From the NCBI GenBank assembly GCA_965661355.1, contig CBFIDI010000013.1, positions 1 through 35,845 of the forward strand: a stretch of 35,845 nucleotides of DNA, written 5' to 3'. Shown here piece by piece: positions 9,271-16,727 of the stretch. Source of the stretch: CAMCFD01 sp965661355 (GTDB taxonomy: Bacteria > Pseudomonadota > Alphaproteobacteria > Rickettsiales > UBA1997). Made by a program: the position numbers and the translations under genes. Under the pieces are notes generated by a model. The model ran no database searches, was not told the DNA's origin, and saw only the letters and a program-made list of their open reading frames with translations. Each line of letters opens with the position of its first letter. Within the stretch, counting starts at the first letter, position 1.

Positions 9271-9720
9271 ATGTCAGTAAATAAAGTGATATTGGTCGGA
9301 AATTTAGGCCAAGACCCAGAAATAAGATCAACTCAAGATGGTCGTGAAATTGCAAATTTCTCAATTGCCACTTCCGAAAGCTGGAAAGATAAAGCAACCG
9401 GTGAAAAAAAAGAAAAAACCGAATGGCACCGCGTTTCTGTTTTTGCTCAAGGCTTAGTTGGAGTTATCAAAAACTATGTCAAAAAAGGCAGCAAGCTTTA
9501 TATTGAAGGACAGCTTCAAACCAGAAAATGGACCGATTCTAACGGCGTCGAAAAATATTCTACTGAAGTTATTTTGCAAAATTACAACTCTACAATGCAA
9601 ATTCTTGATAGTCGCGGCGGATCTTCTAACTCGGGTTCTGGCGACAATTATTCATCTAATAAATCTAATAATTCTTCTGATATTTCAGTTGAAGAAATGG
9701 ATGATGAAATTCCATTTTAA
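9271..9720 (+). CDS. ssb: Single-stranded DNA-binding protein
   Basis: 149-residue SSB that coats ssDNA in replication and repair. The OB fold occupies about residues 1-112, with the family-typical start SVNKVILVGNLGQDPEIR, the core TEWHRVSVF, and the YIEGQLQTRKW strand. A Ser/Gly/Asn-rich flexible linker (113-138) follows. The conserved acidic protein-interaction tip is present as MDDEIPF. The gene stands alone and is followed 12 bp later by a strong factor-independent terminator, so it is probably a single-gene transcript. Confidence 0.97.
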   Translation: MSVNKVILVGNLGQDPEIRSTQDGREIANFSIATSESWKDKATGEKKEKTEWHRVSVFAQGLVGVIKNYVKKGSKLYIEGQLQTRKWTDSNGVEKYSTEVILQNYNSTMQILDSRGGSSNSGSGDNYSSNKSNNSSDISVEEMDDEIPF

Positions 9721-9732
9721 GAATTATTTTAT

Positions 9733-9771
9733 AAAGCGCCCACACATCAATAATTGTGGGCGCTTTATTTT
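9733..9771 (+). terminator. Rho-independent terminator of ssb
   Basis: A perfect 12-bp stem, AAAGCGCCCACA (9733-9744) with TGTGGGCGCTTT (9755-9766), encloses a 10-nt loop and is followed by ATTTT. It is GC-rich within AT-rich surroundings. Confidence 0.9.
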
Positions 9772-9818
9772 AAGGTCACAAACACACCCCAAATTAATAT
9801 ATTTTTTTCCAAATGTGA

Positions 9819-9852
9819 ATATTTTATAATTCTTGATCAAATTATAAAATAT
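9819..9852. repeat. Perfect AT-rich inverted repeat
   Basis: ATATTTTATAATT (9819-9831) and AATTATAAAATAT (9840-9852) are exact reverse complements around an 8-nt centre (CTTGATCA). It may be a hairpin or a binding site. It has no U-tract, so a terminator role is unlikely. Confidence 0.5.
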
Positions 9853-10059
9853 AATTTACTTATCTTCACAATCCATAACTATTTGATTGATTTTAAATAT
9901 TATTAACAATTACACAACAGATCTTAAGCTGGTTATAGCTATCAAAAGAGAAATATAACGAATTTAATAATTTAAAAAATTTCCATCTTCAAAGTTCCGC
10001 GGCGCCATATATCCCTATATTTTTAATGACTTTTACCAAAAAATATATCCTCAGCACTG

Positions 10060-10190
10060 TACCAAGATGCATTTTTAAATATTAATTAAGCGGATAGATA
10101 ATATTGTCAAAGACGCAATATGACAAGATGATATTTTGAGCTTTTAATAAAAAACTCAACGATAATATTATGACAATAAATTGATTACTC
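10060..10190. repeat. Palindromic repeat family A, degenerate copy
   Basis: The left part (about 10070-10115: ACCAAGATGC, TTTTTAAATATTAATTAAG, GGATAGATAAT) matches the left arm at 29988-30030. The right part near 10160-10190 (AATATTATGACAATAAATT) matches the right arm core AAATTATGACGGATAAATT. It is more diverged than the other copies, and the ends are uncertain. Confidence 0.35.
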
Positions 10191-10373
10191 AATAGAAAGC
10201 TTAATAGGCTTATTTTAGATTATGAATTAGTTTTTTAAATAACCTATTCCAAGCTATCAAAAGCCTTATTAAATACAAGTTATCGCGCAACAACATTAAG
10301 ATTTCTTTATGAAAGATATTAAGAATGTAAGATTTTTACAATAATTCTCTTTCTAAATAATAAATTATAAAAT

Positions 10374-10535
10374 TTAAACAATATTGTCAAAATATTTTTG
10401 ATAAATGTCAGAATATATTTTAGAAAAATTTATCAAACTATAATGCTTTCTATCTTCGGCAACAGCGCCCAATTGCAAACTCAATTTTCTTGCATTTTTA
10501 TAAGCAATAAGATAAAATAAAAAAATAATATCTAG
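10374..10535 (-). pseudogene. Possible decayed C-terminal gene fragment
   Basis: A leftward open frame of about 53 codons with no ATG, GTG or usable start at its head. It begins after a stop just upstream and ends in TAA at 10374-10376. It reads like real protein rather than random AT-rich translation: NARKLSLQLGAVAEDRKHYS followed by an aromatic-rich helix with IYSDIYQKYF. The shape recalls C-termini of some glycosyltransferases, but I cannot assign it. It could be chance. Confidence 0.25.
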
Positions 10536-10557
10536 TCAATATTCAAAAATAAAAGCA

Positions 10558-12591
10558 ATGGCAACAGTTACAATTAACAACAAAGAAGTTCAAGTTCCCG
10601 ATCAGGCCACAATAATTCAGGCCTGCGAGCTTGCTGATGTAGAAATTCCGCGTTTTTGCTACCACGAGCGCCTTTCAATTGCCGGAAATTGCAGAATGTG
10701 TTTAGTAGAAGTTGAAGGCGGCCCACCAAAGCCAGTTGCCTCTTGCGCCATGAATGTTGCCGATGGCATGAAAATAAAAACCGATTCGCCAATGGTAAAA
10801 AAAGCCCGTGAAGGCGTTATGGAGTTTTTGCTTGCAAACCACCCGCTCGATTGCCCAATTTGCGACCAAGGCGGAGAGTGCGACTTACAAGATCAGGCTT
10901 ATCAATATGGCCACGAAGATAGCGAATATTCTGAAAATAAACGCGCCGTTAAAAAGAAAAATCTTGGCCCGCTGATCAAAACCGAAATGACGCGCTGTAT
11001 ACATTGTACAAGATGTGTTCGCTTTACAACTGATGTTGCTGGCTCTTCCGAGCTTGGCGCAATTGGTCGTGGCGAAACTATGGAAATTACTTCTTACCTA
11101 GAAAAATCAATGACTTCAGAGCTTTCGGGCAATGTTATTGACCTTTGCCCTGTTGGTGCTTTAACTTCGAAGCCTTACGCCTTTAAAGCTAGACCGTGGG
11201 AGCTTAAAAAAACTGAAACTATCGATATTATGGACGCCGTAGTTTCAAATATCAGAATGGATGTTCGCGGCCTTGAAGTTATGCGAATTTTGCCGCGTTT
11301 AAATGAAGAAATTAACGAGGAATGGATATCTGACAAAACTAGATTTTGCTATGACGGCCTTAAATATCAGCGCCTAGACAGCGCCTATATCAAGAAAAAT
11401 GGCAAATTACAAAAAACCTCAACGCAAAATGCAATAAGCGAAATTGTTAAAAAAATAAATCAATTAAATGGCGAAGAAATTGGCGCCTTAAGCGGAAGTT
11501 TAAGCTCGGCGAACGAGATATACGCTCTAAAAACCCTTCTTGACAAGCTTAAAAGTCCGAATTACGATTGCCGCTTATCTGGCGAAAAATTAACCTCTTC
11601 AGATCGCGCCTCATACTTATTTAACACCAGCATTGCCAAAATTGAAGAGTCTGATCTTTGCCTTCTAATTGGCGTTAATCCCAAAAAAGACGCTCCAATT
11701 TTGAATAGCAAAATTACCAAAAAGTCACTTAATTCAAACTATAAAATCGGCGCAATTGGACTAGATCAAGAATTAACTTATAAATATCAAAATTTAGGCT
11801 CTAGCGTTGAAGACCTAAAATCAATTATTAACGATCAATCAGAATTTAGTCAAGCCTTGCAACAAGCCAAAAAGCCAATATTAATTTTAGGCTCAGATGC
11901 ATTAAAACTAGATTCCGGCGCCCAAATACTGAATTTAACTAAAAAAATTGCCGAAAAATACAACTTTATTCAAGAAAATTTTAACGGCTTTAACTTTTTA
12001 AGCAAATCAACCGGCTTAATTAATGGCCTAGAACTTGGTTTTGACAAGAGCTCAACCGCAAATATTGTCGAAAAATGTCAAGATTCACAAATTAAATTAC
12101 TTTTCTTACTTGGCGTTGACGATGATATAGAATTTGAGAAACTAGGAAAAAGCTACAAAATTTATATTGGATCTCATGGTGACAAGGGCGCAAAGAATGC
12201 TGATATTATTTTACCAGGCCAAGCATTTAGCGAAAAAGAAGCAATTTATATCAACCTAGAAGGCAGGCCACAAAAAACAACCCGAGCAGTTTTTGGCCCT
12301 GAAAATTCTAAACCAGATGATGAATTAATTATTCAAATTGCCAAAAAAGCAAAAATTGATCTTGGCTTTGAAAATTCACAAGAAATTCAACAGGAAATTG
12401 CTAAAAATTATCAATTTTTATCGCAACCAGACCAAATTGTTCAAGCAAATTGGCAAAAAAGCACAGAAAGTGAAGATGATATTAGTAATTCACAAAAAAT
12501 AAATTCTTCTGATTACGATTTTTATCAAACGAATCAAATTGCCAGGTCTTCAAGAATTTTAGCGCGCTGCAGTAATGAAATAAAATCGTAA
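10558..12591 (+). CDS. nuoG: NADH-quinone oxidoreductase subunit G
   Basis: Iron-sulfur subunit of respiratory complex I, carrying electrons from the NADH module toward quinone. It has 677 residues. Seen: 2Fe-2S ligands C34, C45, C48 and C63; the histidine-ligated cluster H95-C99-C102-C108; a 4Fe-4S set C147, C150, C153 and C197 in the context CIHCTRC and DLCPVG. A molybdopterin-oxidoreductase-like domain without catalytic role follows (about 220-620). The C-terminal 60 residues are polar. It stands alone between ssb and rpsP, whereas nuo genes usually cluster (nuoE/F before it, nuoH/I after), so the complex I operon is split in this genome. Confidence 0.97.
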   Translation: MATVTINNKEVQVPDQATIIQACELADVEIPRFCYHERLSIAGNCRMCLVEVEGGPPKPVASCAMNVADGMKIKTDSPMVKKAREGVMEFLLANHPLDCPICDQGGECDLQDQAYQYGHEDSEYSENKRAVKKKNLGPLIKTEMTRCIHCTRCVRFTTDVAGSSELGAIGRGETMEITSYLEKSMTSELSGNVIDLCPVGALTSKPYAFKARPWELKKTETIDIMDAVVSNIRMDVRGLEVMRILPRLNEEINEEWISDKTRFCYDGLKYQRLDSAYIKKNGKLQKTSTQNAISEIVKKINQLNGEEIGALSGSLSSANEIYALKTLLDKLKSPNYDCRLSGEKLTSSDRASYLFNTSIAKIEESDLCLLIGVNPKKDAPILNSKITKKSLNSNYKIGAIGLDQELTYKYQNLGSSVEDLKSIINDQSEFSQALQQAKKPILILGSDALKLDSGAQILNLTKKIAEKYNFIQENFNGFNFLSKSTGLINGLELGFDKSSTANIVEKCQDSQIKLLFLLGVDDDIEFEKLGKSYKIYIGSHGDKGAKNADIILPGQAFSEKEAIYINLEGRPQKTTRAVFGPENSKPDDELIIQIAKKAKIDLGFENSQEIQQEIAKNYQFLSQPDQIVQANWQKSTESEDDISNSQKINSSDYDFYQTNQIARSSRILARCSNEIKS

Positions 12592-12703
12592 AATTTTCGC
12601 AAATATCTAATATTTACCTTATTGGCTTAGAAACATTAAAGCCCCTAAAATGCATATTATATACCATAAACTAAAAACAATGCGCGGCCCCGCTAAAAAC
12701 TCC

Positions 12704-12732
12704 TTGATTTTTATTTAAAACCCTATTATAAT
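12704..12732 (+). promoter_or_regulatory. Predicted promoter of rpsP
   Basis: TTGATT (12704-12709), a 17-bp spacer and TATAAT (12727-12732) are seen. The expected transcript start lies about 58 nt before the rpsP ATG. Confidence 0.7.
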
Positions 12733-12797
12733 CTTTTGTCTTATAGAGTCATTATCTAAATTGAAGCGGCTATTTTAATTTAAAATTACAAGAAAAT

Positions 12798-13244
12798 ATG
12801 TTAAAAATTCGTCTTGCTCGTGGTGGAAGAAAAAAGCTTCCTTATTACAGAATTGTTGCTACTAACAGCACATCTCCGCGCGATAGTAAATTTATCGAAA
12901 AACTCGGAACTTATAATCCGTTACTAGAAAAAAGCAACGAAAACCGCGTTGTTATCAACAAAGAAAGAGTTGAATACTGGCTTTCTGTTGGCGCTAGGCC
13001 ATCAGATAAGGTCGCCAAATTTCTACGCGATTTGGGCTGCGCTGGCGCTGAGAAGCATCAACCAAGCTTTAATCCCAAGAAAAAAGGTGAAGGCTTAAAG
13101 AAAAAAGCCCTTGAAAAACTAGAAGCTCAAAAAGAAGCAGAGGCTGAAGCTAAAGCCAAAGCAGAAGAAGAAGCCTTGGCCGCTAAAGAGTCTAAGGAAA
13201 GTGAAAAAGATGAAGCTGTTAAAACTGAAGAAAACAAAGCCTAA
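12798..13244 (+). CDS. rpsP: 30S ribosomal protein bS16 with extended C-terminal tail
   Basis: Small-subunit protein bS16. The conserved core occupies about residues 1-82 (LKIRLARGGRKKLPYYRIV, FIEKLGTYNPL, WLSVGARPSDKV). The remaining 65 or so residues are a low-complexity Lys/Glu/Ala tail, probably helical. Many homologues are 80-110 residues, so 148 is long, though tails of this kind occur in alphaproteobacteria. rimM, trmD and rplS, often linked to rpsP, do not follow. It has its own promoter. After the stop there is a GTGGC/GCCAC pair around a large loop (13274-13313) but no convincing terminator. Confidence 0.95.
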   Translation: MLKIRLARGGRKKLPYYRIVATNSTSPRDSKFIEKLGTYNPLLEKSNENRVVINKERVEYWLSVGARPSDKVAKFLRDLGCAGAEKHQPSFNPKKKGEGLKKKALEKLEAQKEAEAEAKAKAEEEALAAKESKESEKDEAVKTEENKA

Positions 13245-13324
13245 CCCCTAGATTCTAAAATATTCTATTTTATGTGGCGCGAAAAGTTTTTATATATTAT
13301 TCTGAGTGCCACTTAAAATCTTGA

Positions 13325-13745
13325 TATGCTATAACACCAAAAAACAGAACCACAAAATCGCTATCTCTTATATTGCTTATATCTATATTTTTTATTAATT
13401 CTTGCGCCAGCACTGTTAACAATAAGCATGGTCAAAAAATTTCCTCTGGTACAACCCCCAACATAATTACACTAAAAGCTTCAGATGGCTACTTTTCTAA
13501 ACAATTTTTCTAAACAATCTTACTTTATTACCTACAATAAAGAGGGTTATAACACAAAAGTCGAACCAATCGAAATAAATCTTGACCCTTTTGGTAGTTT
13601 AATTGGAATGTTGATTGCTGACCCTTTAACCGGCACAATGCATAAATTGCCAAAAAAAACTTATGCAGCAATGGAAGAAAATAAATTTTACCGCTTTCTT
13701 CTTGAATATTATCTCAAAAATTGCATAATGTTATTAAAAAATTAA
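13325..13745 (+). pseudogene. Lipoprotein gene broken by a 13-bp tandem duplication
   Basis: Two overlapping frames make one protein. The first, open from 13325, encodes a lipoprotein signal (LSLILLISIFFINSCAS, Cys codon 13403-13405) and runs to a TAA at 13511-13513. The second (13485-13745) carries the rest. Between them TTTTCTAAACAAT is exactly repeated (13493-13505 and 13506-13518). Removing one copy joins the frames as DGYFSKQSYFITYNKEGY. The repaired product resembles small lipoproteins with a TPxxxxL...GYF...Y...KEGY region and a DPLTGxM motif. No ATG is found where the signal peptide should begin (CCA precedes AAA AAC), suggesting a second lesion or an unusual start. The distal 86 codons could still be translated from the ATG at 13485, giving a cytoplasmic product without signal. 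A sequencing error is possible. Confidence 0.7.
13493..13518. repeat. Exact 13-bp tandem duplication causing a frameshift
   Basis: TTTTCTAAACAAT occurs twice in direct succession. Because 13 is not a multiple of three, it shifts the lipoprotein frame and brings in a stop codon. Confidence 0.9.
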
Positions 13746-13752
13746 CAATATT

Positions 13753-14391
13753 ATGACAAAAAATAACCCCGATAAAATATTAATCGCTTCAAATAATCAA
13801 GGCAAAATTAAAGAAATATCTTCTTTGCTTCAAGAGGTTAATATCCAGGGCATTGCACCAAAATCTTTGCCAGAATTTAACAATTTCAAAGAGCCCCCAG
13901 AAACTGGCGTCACCTTTGCCGAAAATTCTTTTATAAAAGCCAAATTTTATGGCCAAAAATCTGGCCTGACTTCTCTTGCTGACGATTCTGGAATTTGCAT
14001 TGTCGATCTTGACAATAGCCCCGGAATACATTCTGCGCGATTTGCATTAAATGAGGATAATGAAAAAGATTTTAATGGCGCTTTTCAGAAAATATTTTGG
14101 AAATTACAAGAGAAAAATATCAGCCTAGCAAGTAAGCCTAAGGCATATTTTATTTGTAATTTAACAATCTACGACCCTAAAAATGACTTTCATCAATCTT
14201 TTGAAGGCAGAGTTGACGGATATTTAACCAGTCCAATTGGTGAAAAAGGTTTTGGCTATGATCCAATTTTTATTAAAAATTCTATGGATAAAACATTCGG
14301 TCAAATTGAGCCTTGCATAAAAGACAAAATAAGTCATCGCGGCGACGCTTTTAATAAATTTTTAAATTGGCTAAAATCAGAAAAATCATGA
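13753..14391 (+). CDS. rdgB: RdgB/HAM1 family non-canonical purine NTP pyrophosphatase
   Basis: Hydrolyses ITP, dITP and XTP to monophosphates, cleaning the nucleotide pool. It has 212 residues. Seen: substrate-binding SNNQGK (13-18), catalytic LADDSG (about 75-80), GFGYDPIF (about 166-173) and SHRGDA near the C-terminus. It begins 7 nt after the preceding broken lipoprotein gene. Its TGA overlaps the ATG of ybeY, so rdgB-ybeY are translationally coupled. Confidence 0.94.
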   Translation: MTKNNPDKILIASNNQGKIKEISSLLQEVNIQGIAPKSLPEFNNFKEPPETGVTFAENSFIKAKFYGQKSGLTSLADDSGICIVDLDNSPGIHSARFALNEDNEKDFNGAFQKIFWKLQEKNISLASKPKAYFICNLTIYDPKNDFHQSFEGRVDGYLTSPIGEKGFGYDPIFIKNSMDKTFGQIEPCIKDKISHRGDAFNKFLNWLKSEKS

Positions 14392-14915
14392 TTGAAAGAA
14401 TATATCTTGACACGCAAATTAAAAGCAATGTTTGGAAAAAAATCTATAATATTGAAAGTTTTATAGAAAAAACCTGTAAAAAACTTATAATAAACAGTGA
14501 GATAAGAAAATTTCTATTAAAAAAAGATCATTCTCTTGAATTTTCTCTCGCCCTAGTTAGCGACAGTCAAATAAGAAAAATCAACCATGATTTTCGCGGC
14601 AAAAATAAAGCGACAAATGTCTTGTCATTTCCATTTATTGACGAAAAATTAATCAAAAAATATGGCCTTGCTAAAGCAGCCAAGCCAGGTAAGAATTTAA
14701 TTCTTGGAGATATAGTTTTAAGTCTTGAAACCACAAGAAAAGAATCTTTAAACAGTAATTGTAATTTTTACGAACATTTAACTCACTTGCTTTTACATTC
14801 AATTTTACATTTAATTGGATATGATCACATTAAAGATAAAGACGCCCGAGAAATGGAGGAAATTGAAATAAATATTTTGCAAAAACTTAACATAAAAAAC
14901 CCTTATAGTGCCTGA
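14388..14915 (+). CDS. ybeY: Endoribonuclease YbeY
   Basis: Zinc-dependent RNase for 16S rRNA 3'-end maturation and ribosome quality control. I choose the ATG at 14388, inside an ATGA overlap with rdgB, over an upstream in-frame ATG at 14367. This gives 175 residues beginning MIERIYLD. The zinc motif HxxxHxxxxxH is seen as H137, H141, H147 in HSILHLIGYDH. The upstream RGKNKATNVLSFPF and LGDIVLS motifs are also typical. The 3' end overlaps the next gene by 8 nt, keeping the operon compact. Confidence 0.93.
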   Translation: MIERIYLDTQIKSNVWKKIYNIESFIEKTCKKLIINSEIRKFLLKKDHSLEFSLALVSDSQIRKINHDFRGKNKATNVLSFPFIDEKLIKKYGLAKAAKPGKNLILGDIVLSLETTRKESLNSNCNFYEHLTHLLLHSILHLIGYDHIKDKDAREMEEIEINILQKLNIKNPYSA

Positions 14916-15147
14916 AATTGCAATAAATATTATTACCATAATTGCACTTTTTATATCTTTAATCAGATATTTTTCATGCTGTAATATTTATGAAAAAATA
15001 TGCGTATTTAATCTAATTTTTATTGGCTTTTTGTCCTTAATAATTAATAATTCAATATTAAATACTGATCATAATATGATAATAGCCATATTTGTTATGA
15101 TTATGCAAAATATACTATTTTGGCTTTTAATTTCTTATAGAAAATGA
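14908..15147 (+). CDS. MrpF/MnhF-like cation antiporter subunit
   Basis: Small hydrophobic protein of 79 residues with a GTG start overlapping ybeY by 8 nt. Three membrane segments are visible (about 5-22, 31-48, 57-75). A polar loop at RYFSCCNIYEKICVFNL corresponds in place to the RxxxGPTxxDRVxALD loop of MrpF subunits, but the GPT and DR residues are not kept. The assignment rests mainly on topology and on the MrpG-like gene that follows with a 4-nt overlap. Mrp complexes exchange Na+/H+ and need six or seven subunits, and no others are in the window. It could be another small membrane protein. Confidence 0.5.
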   Translation: MPEIAINIITIIALFISLIRYFSCCNIYEKICVFNLIFIGFLSLIINNSILNTDHNMIIAIFVMIMQNILFWLLISYRK

Positions 15148-15485
15148 TTATTTTAGCTAATTTATTTATTATTGTTGGAGCGTTGTTTTTAGCGGCCTCT
15201 TCCATTATTTTATTAAGAAGTAAAGATCATTTTTCAGCAATGACCGCTATTAAAACGGCAAATTTCTACGCCTTAAATTTTATCTTCTTGGGGCTGTTTT
15301 TTAAAGATTTTTCGCTGGCTAACCTAATTAAATTATTCTTTTTATTTACACTGAATATTACGGCAACAAATTTTATTTTAAAGCTGATAATAGAAAAATC
15401 AGCTCAAGATAAAATAAAACCAGACGGCAAAATAAGAAAATTAAATTCTAAAAAAAAGAAGAAAAAATACCAGATTTTTAATTAG
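15144..15485 (+). CDS. MrpG/MnhG-like cation antiporter subunit
   Basis: 113 residues with about three membrane segments (5-24, 36-54, 60-85). It fits the MrpG pattern: GALFLAASSIILLRSKDHFSAM corresponds to the G..F...G.IGLLRLPDxYxRLHA motif, and the third helix LFFLFTLNITATNFIL to the family's LxxLxTxPxxAH. A Lys-rich cytoplasmic tail (about 98-113) is extra. Its ATG overlaps the preceding stop region by 4 nt, ending a tight rdgB-ybeY-mrpF-mrpG run. MrpA-E are absent here, so any antiporter would have to be assembled from dispersed genes. Confidence 0.6.
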   Translation: MIILANLFIIVGALFLAASSIILLRSKDHFSAMTAIKTANFYALNFIFLGLFFKDFSLANLIKLFFLFTLNITATNFILKLIIEKSAQDKIKPDGKIRKLNSKKKKKKYQIFN

Positions 15486-15518
15486 CAATTTCAAGTCCTT
15501 AAGAACTCCTCAAAACTT

Positions 15519-15575
15519 AAAAATTAAATATATAATATATTTTTCATTATATACTTAATTTTTAGTTTTTAGTTT
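15519..15575 (+). terminator. Possible AT-rich terminator of the rdgB-mrpG operon
   Basis: 18-bp arms (15519-15536 and 15546-15563) pair with one mismatch around a 9-nt loop. T-rich sequence (AGTTTTTAGTTTTT) follows. The stem is entirely AT apart from one base, so its strength is doubtful. Confidence 0.45.
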
Positions 15576-15690
15576 TTATATTTCGTAAAAATTTACATCA
15601 TTATTTTAAAGCCTTGAGCTTTTTAAAACTTTATTTTTAATTATATCATTTTTTACCTCTAAAGACACATAAAAACAAAATATTTTTAGC

Positions 15691-15751
15691 AAAAATCATT
15701 AAAAAAACTTCAGCACATTAAAATATGTGCTGAAGTTTTATGATAATTTTT
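15691..15751. terminator. Bidirectional terminator between convergent genes
   Basis: A perfect 15-bp stem, AAAACTTCAGCACAT (15704-15718) with ATGTGCTGAAGTTTT (15725-15739), encloses a 6-nt loop. T-rich tracts lie on both sides in the respective directions. It suits both the rightward operon and the leftward lipoprotein gene ending at 15790. Confidence 0.8.
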
Positions 15752-15789
15752 GTTAATATGTGCCTTTAAAGGCTAATGTTTAATATTTT

Positions 15790-16113
15790 CTATTCCCCGT
15801 AAACAACGGTGCATGACTTAGAGAAAGGAAATGTCCAAAAACCAGTTTCTCCAATATAAGTTACTTTATTAACCTCTCCACTTTGCGCGGCCCTAACAAT
15901 AGAAGCATCACCAAAAATCGGAATTGCGTCTAATAAATTATATCCGCAAGACTCTCCATGCTTCATTTCTTGCAATTCTTGGAATCTAATTTCATTGACT
16001 TGAACAGGCCTATTATCTGAATAGCGCAAGGTTCTTGCCAAATCTTTGTGAGAACAAGAAGAACCAGCTAACAATATTGTCGAAAGAATTATATATTTTT
16101 TAATGTTTTTCAT
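15790..16113 (-). CDS. TRL-like family lipoprotein
   Basis: 107-residue predicted lipoprotein. The signal peptide (1-19) ends in AGSSC with Cys20 as the likely lipidation site. This is not a textbook lipobox, but it is similar to the other lipoproteins here. The mature part matches the TRL-like pattern: a GExCxxNxL segment (GESCGYNLLDAIPIFGDASI), then AAxxGxVNKVTYIG, ending in TVVYGE. The family's function is unknown; members are small exported proteins. The gene is monocistronic, with a strong bidirectional terminator 38 bp after it. Confidence 0.75.
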   Translation of the reverse strand: MKNIKKYIILSTILLAGSSCSHKDLARTLRYSDNRPVQVNEIRFQELQEMKHGESCGYNLLDAIPIFGDASIVRAAQSGEVNKVTYIGETGFWTFPFSKSCTVVYGE

Positions 16114-16220
16114 AGTTTCTTATTTTAGTTAATATTACTTACAAATTTTAAATATAAAAATGTATATTTCAGGCTTATTATATCAACCCCTCCTTAAATG
16201 CTAATTTATGGAGGCGATAT

Positions 16221-16568
16221 TTACTCCTCAAAATTCAAAATCATATTCAAAATACCCTCTTTCATCGTTTTATTTTTAATTTTGGAGATTTTATCTATGG
16301 CTTTCATAGATTTTATATCCCTAATTACAAATTCATCATTTTCGACCCCGCCCAATCCTTCAAAGAAGAAATATGGTGAAATTCTTAATATTTTAGACAA
16401 TTCATAAATTTTACTTGCCGAAATTCTATTTTCTCCGCATTCATATTTTTGAATTTGCTGAAAAGAAACACCAAGATCCAAAGAAAGAGATTCTTGGCTT
16501 AAGTTCAAAGCTTTTCGCCTAATTCTTAAGCGACTTCCGATATGCTTGTCAATCATGTTATTTTTCAT
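16221..16568 (-). CDS. XRE-family helix-turn-helix regulator
   Basis: 115-residue DNA-binding protein. A Cro/C1-type HTH spans about residues 12-67, with LSQESLSLDLGVSFQQIQKY around the recognition helix (about 34-44). A short C-terminal helical part (80-115) may serve dimerisation. The HTH type is common as a lone regulator in alphaproteobacteria. A second ATG at 16556 would also give a complete HTH. It is divergent from a TetR regulator, and the two share a 19-bp-arm perfect inverted repeat in which TetR operators are expected. The target genes are unknown. Confidence 0.85.
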   Translation of the reverse strand: MKNNMIDKHIGSRLRIRRKALNLSQESLSLDLGVSFQQIQKYECGENRISASKIYELSKILRISPYFFFEGLGGVENDEFVIRDIKSMKAIDKISKIKNKTMKEGILNMILNFEE

Positions 16569-16584
16569 AATTTAATGTCATTAT

Positions 16585-16630
16585 TAATTGAACAATGTTT
16601 AATTAATTTATATTAAACATTGTTCAATTA
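16585..16630. promoter_or_regulatory. Tandem operator, perfect inverted repeat between xre and tetR
   Basis: The arms 16585-16603 and 16612-16630 are exact 19-bp reverse complements around 8 nt. Each arm also contains a near-perfect 17-bp palindrome, ATTRAACANYGTTYAAT (16587-16603 and 16613-16629). This makes two dimer sites 26 bp apart centre to centre. A TATAAT of the leftward xre gene lies just outside (about 16627-16632, minus strand), so binding should affect xre transcription. Confidence 0.75.
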
Positions 16631-16662
16631 TAAAAAGCAAGAGAAAAGTTAAAAATATTTGC

Positions 16663-16705
16663 TTGTAATTAAAAATAGCCTATTTACAATTAAACACCGT
16701 TCAAT
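16663..16705 (+). promoter_or_regulatory. Predicted tetR promoter overlapped by a third operator copy
   Basis: TTGTAA (16663-16668), a 16-bp spacer and TACAAT (16685-16690) are seen. A third copy of the 17-bp site, ATTAAACACCGTTCAAT, lies at 16689-16705. It overlaps the -10 box and the expected transcript start and ends 22 nt before the chosen ATG. This arrangement fits autorepression. Confidence 0.6.
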
Positions 16706-16727
16706 GATTTTTGTAAAAATACAAATT

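Larger units (their letters stand above)
9721..10557. other. Long spacer between ssb and nuoG with repeats and a decayed coding piece
   Basis: 837 bp with no intact gene. It holds the ssb terminator, a perfect 13-bp AT-only inverted repeat (9819-9831 with 9840-9852), a degenerate family A palindrome (about 10060-10190), and a start-less leftward reading frame (10374-10535). A TATAAT at 10439-10444 could be a nuoG -10 box but has no good -35. Confidence 0.5.
15486..15789. other. Convergent spacer with two hairpins
   Basis: 304 bp between mrpG and the leftward lipoprotein gene. It holds an AT-rich hairpin at 15519-15563 and a bidirectional terminator at 15704-15739. No coding potential is seen. 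Confidence 0.6.

Noticed and set aside
9458..9829. Open frame overlapping ssb in another frame
   Set aside because: It runs through the ssb coding end and its terminator hairpin and shows no protein family signal.
13274..13313. GTGGC/GCCAC pair after rpsP as a terminator
   Set aside because: The loop is about 30 nt and there is no T-tract, so termination is not supported.
13485..13745. 86-codon frame as an intact small gene
   Set aside because: The upstream lipoprotein frame joins it perfectly once a 13-bp duplication is removed, so a broken larger gene explains more; residual translation is not excluded.
16198..16407. Rightward frame antisense to the XRE gene
   Set aside because: It lies almost wholly opposite a convincing HTH gene and has no recognisable features.
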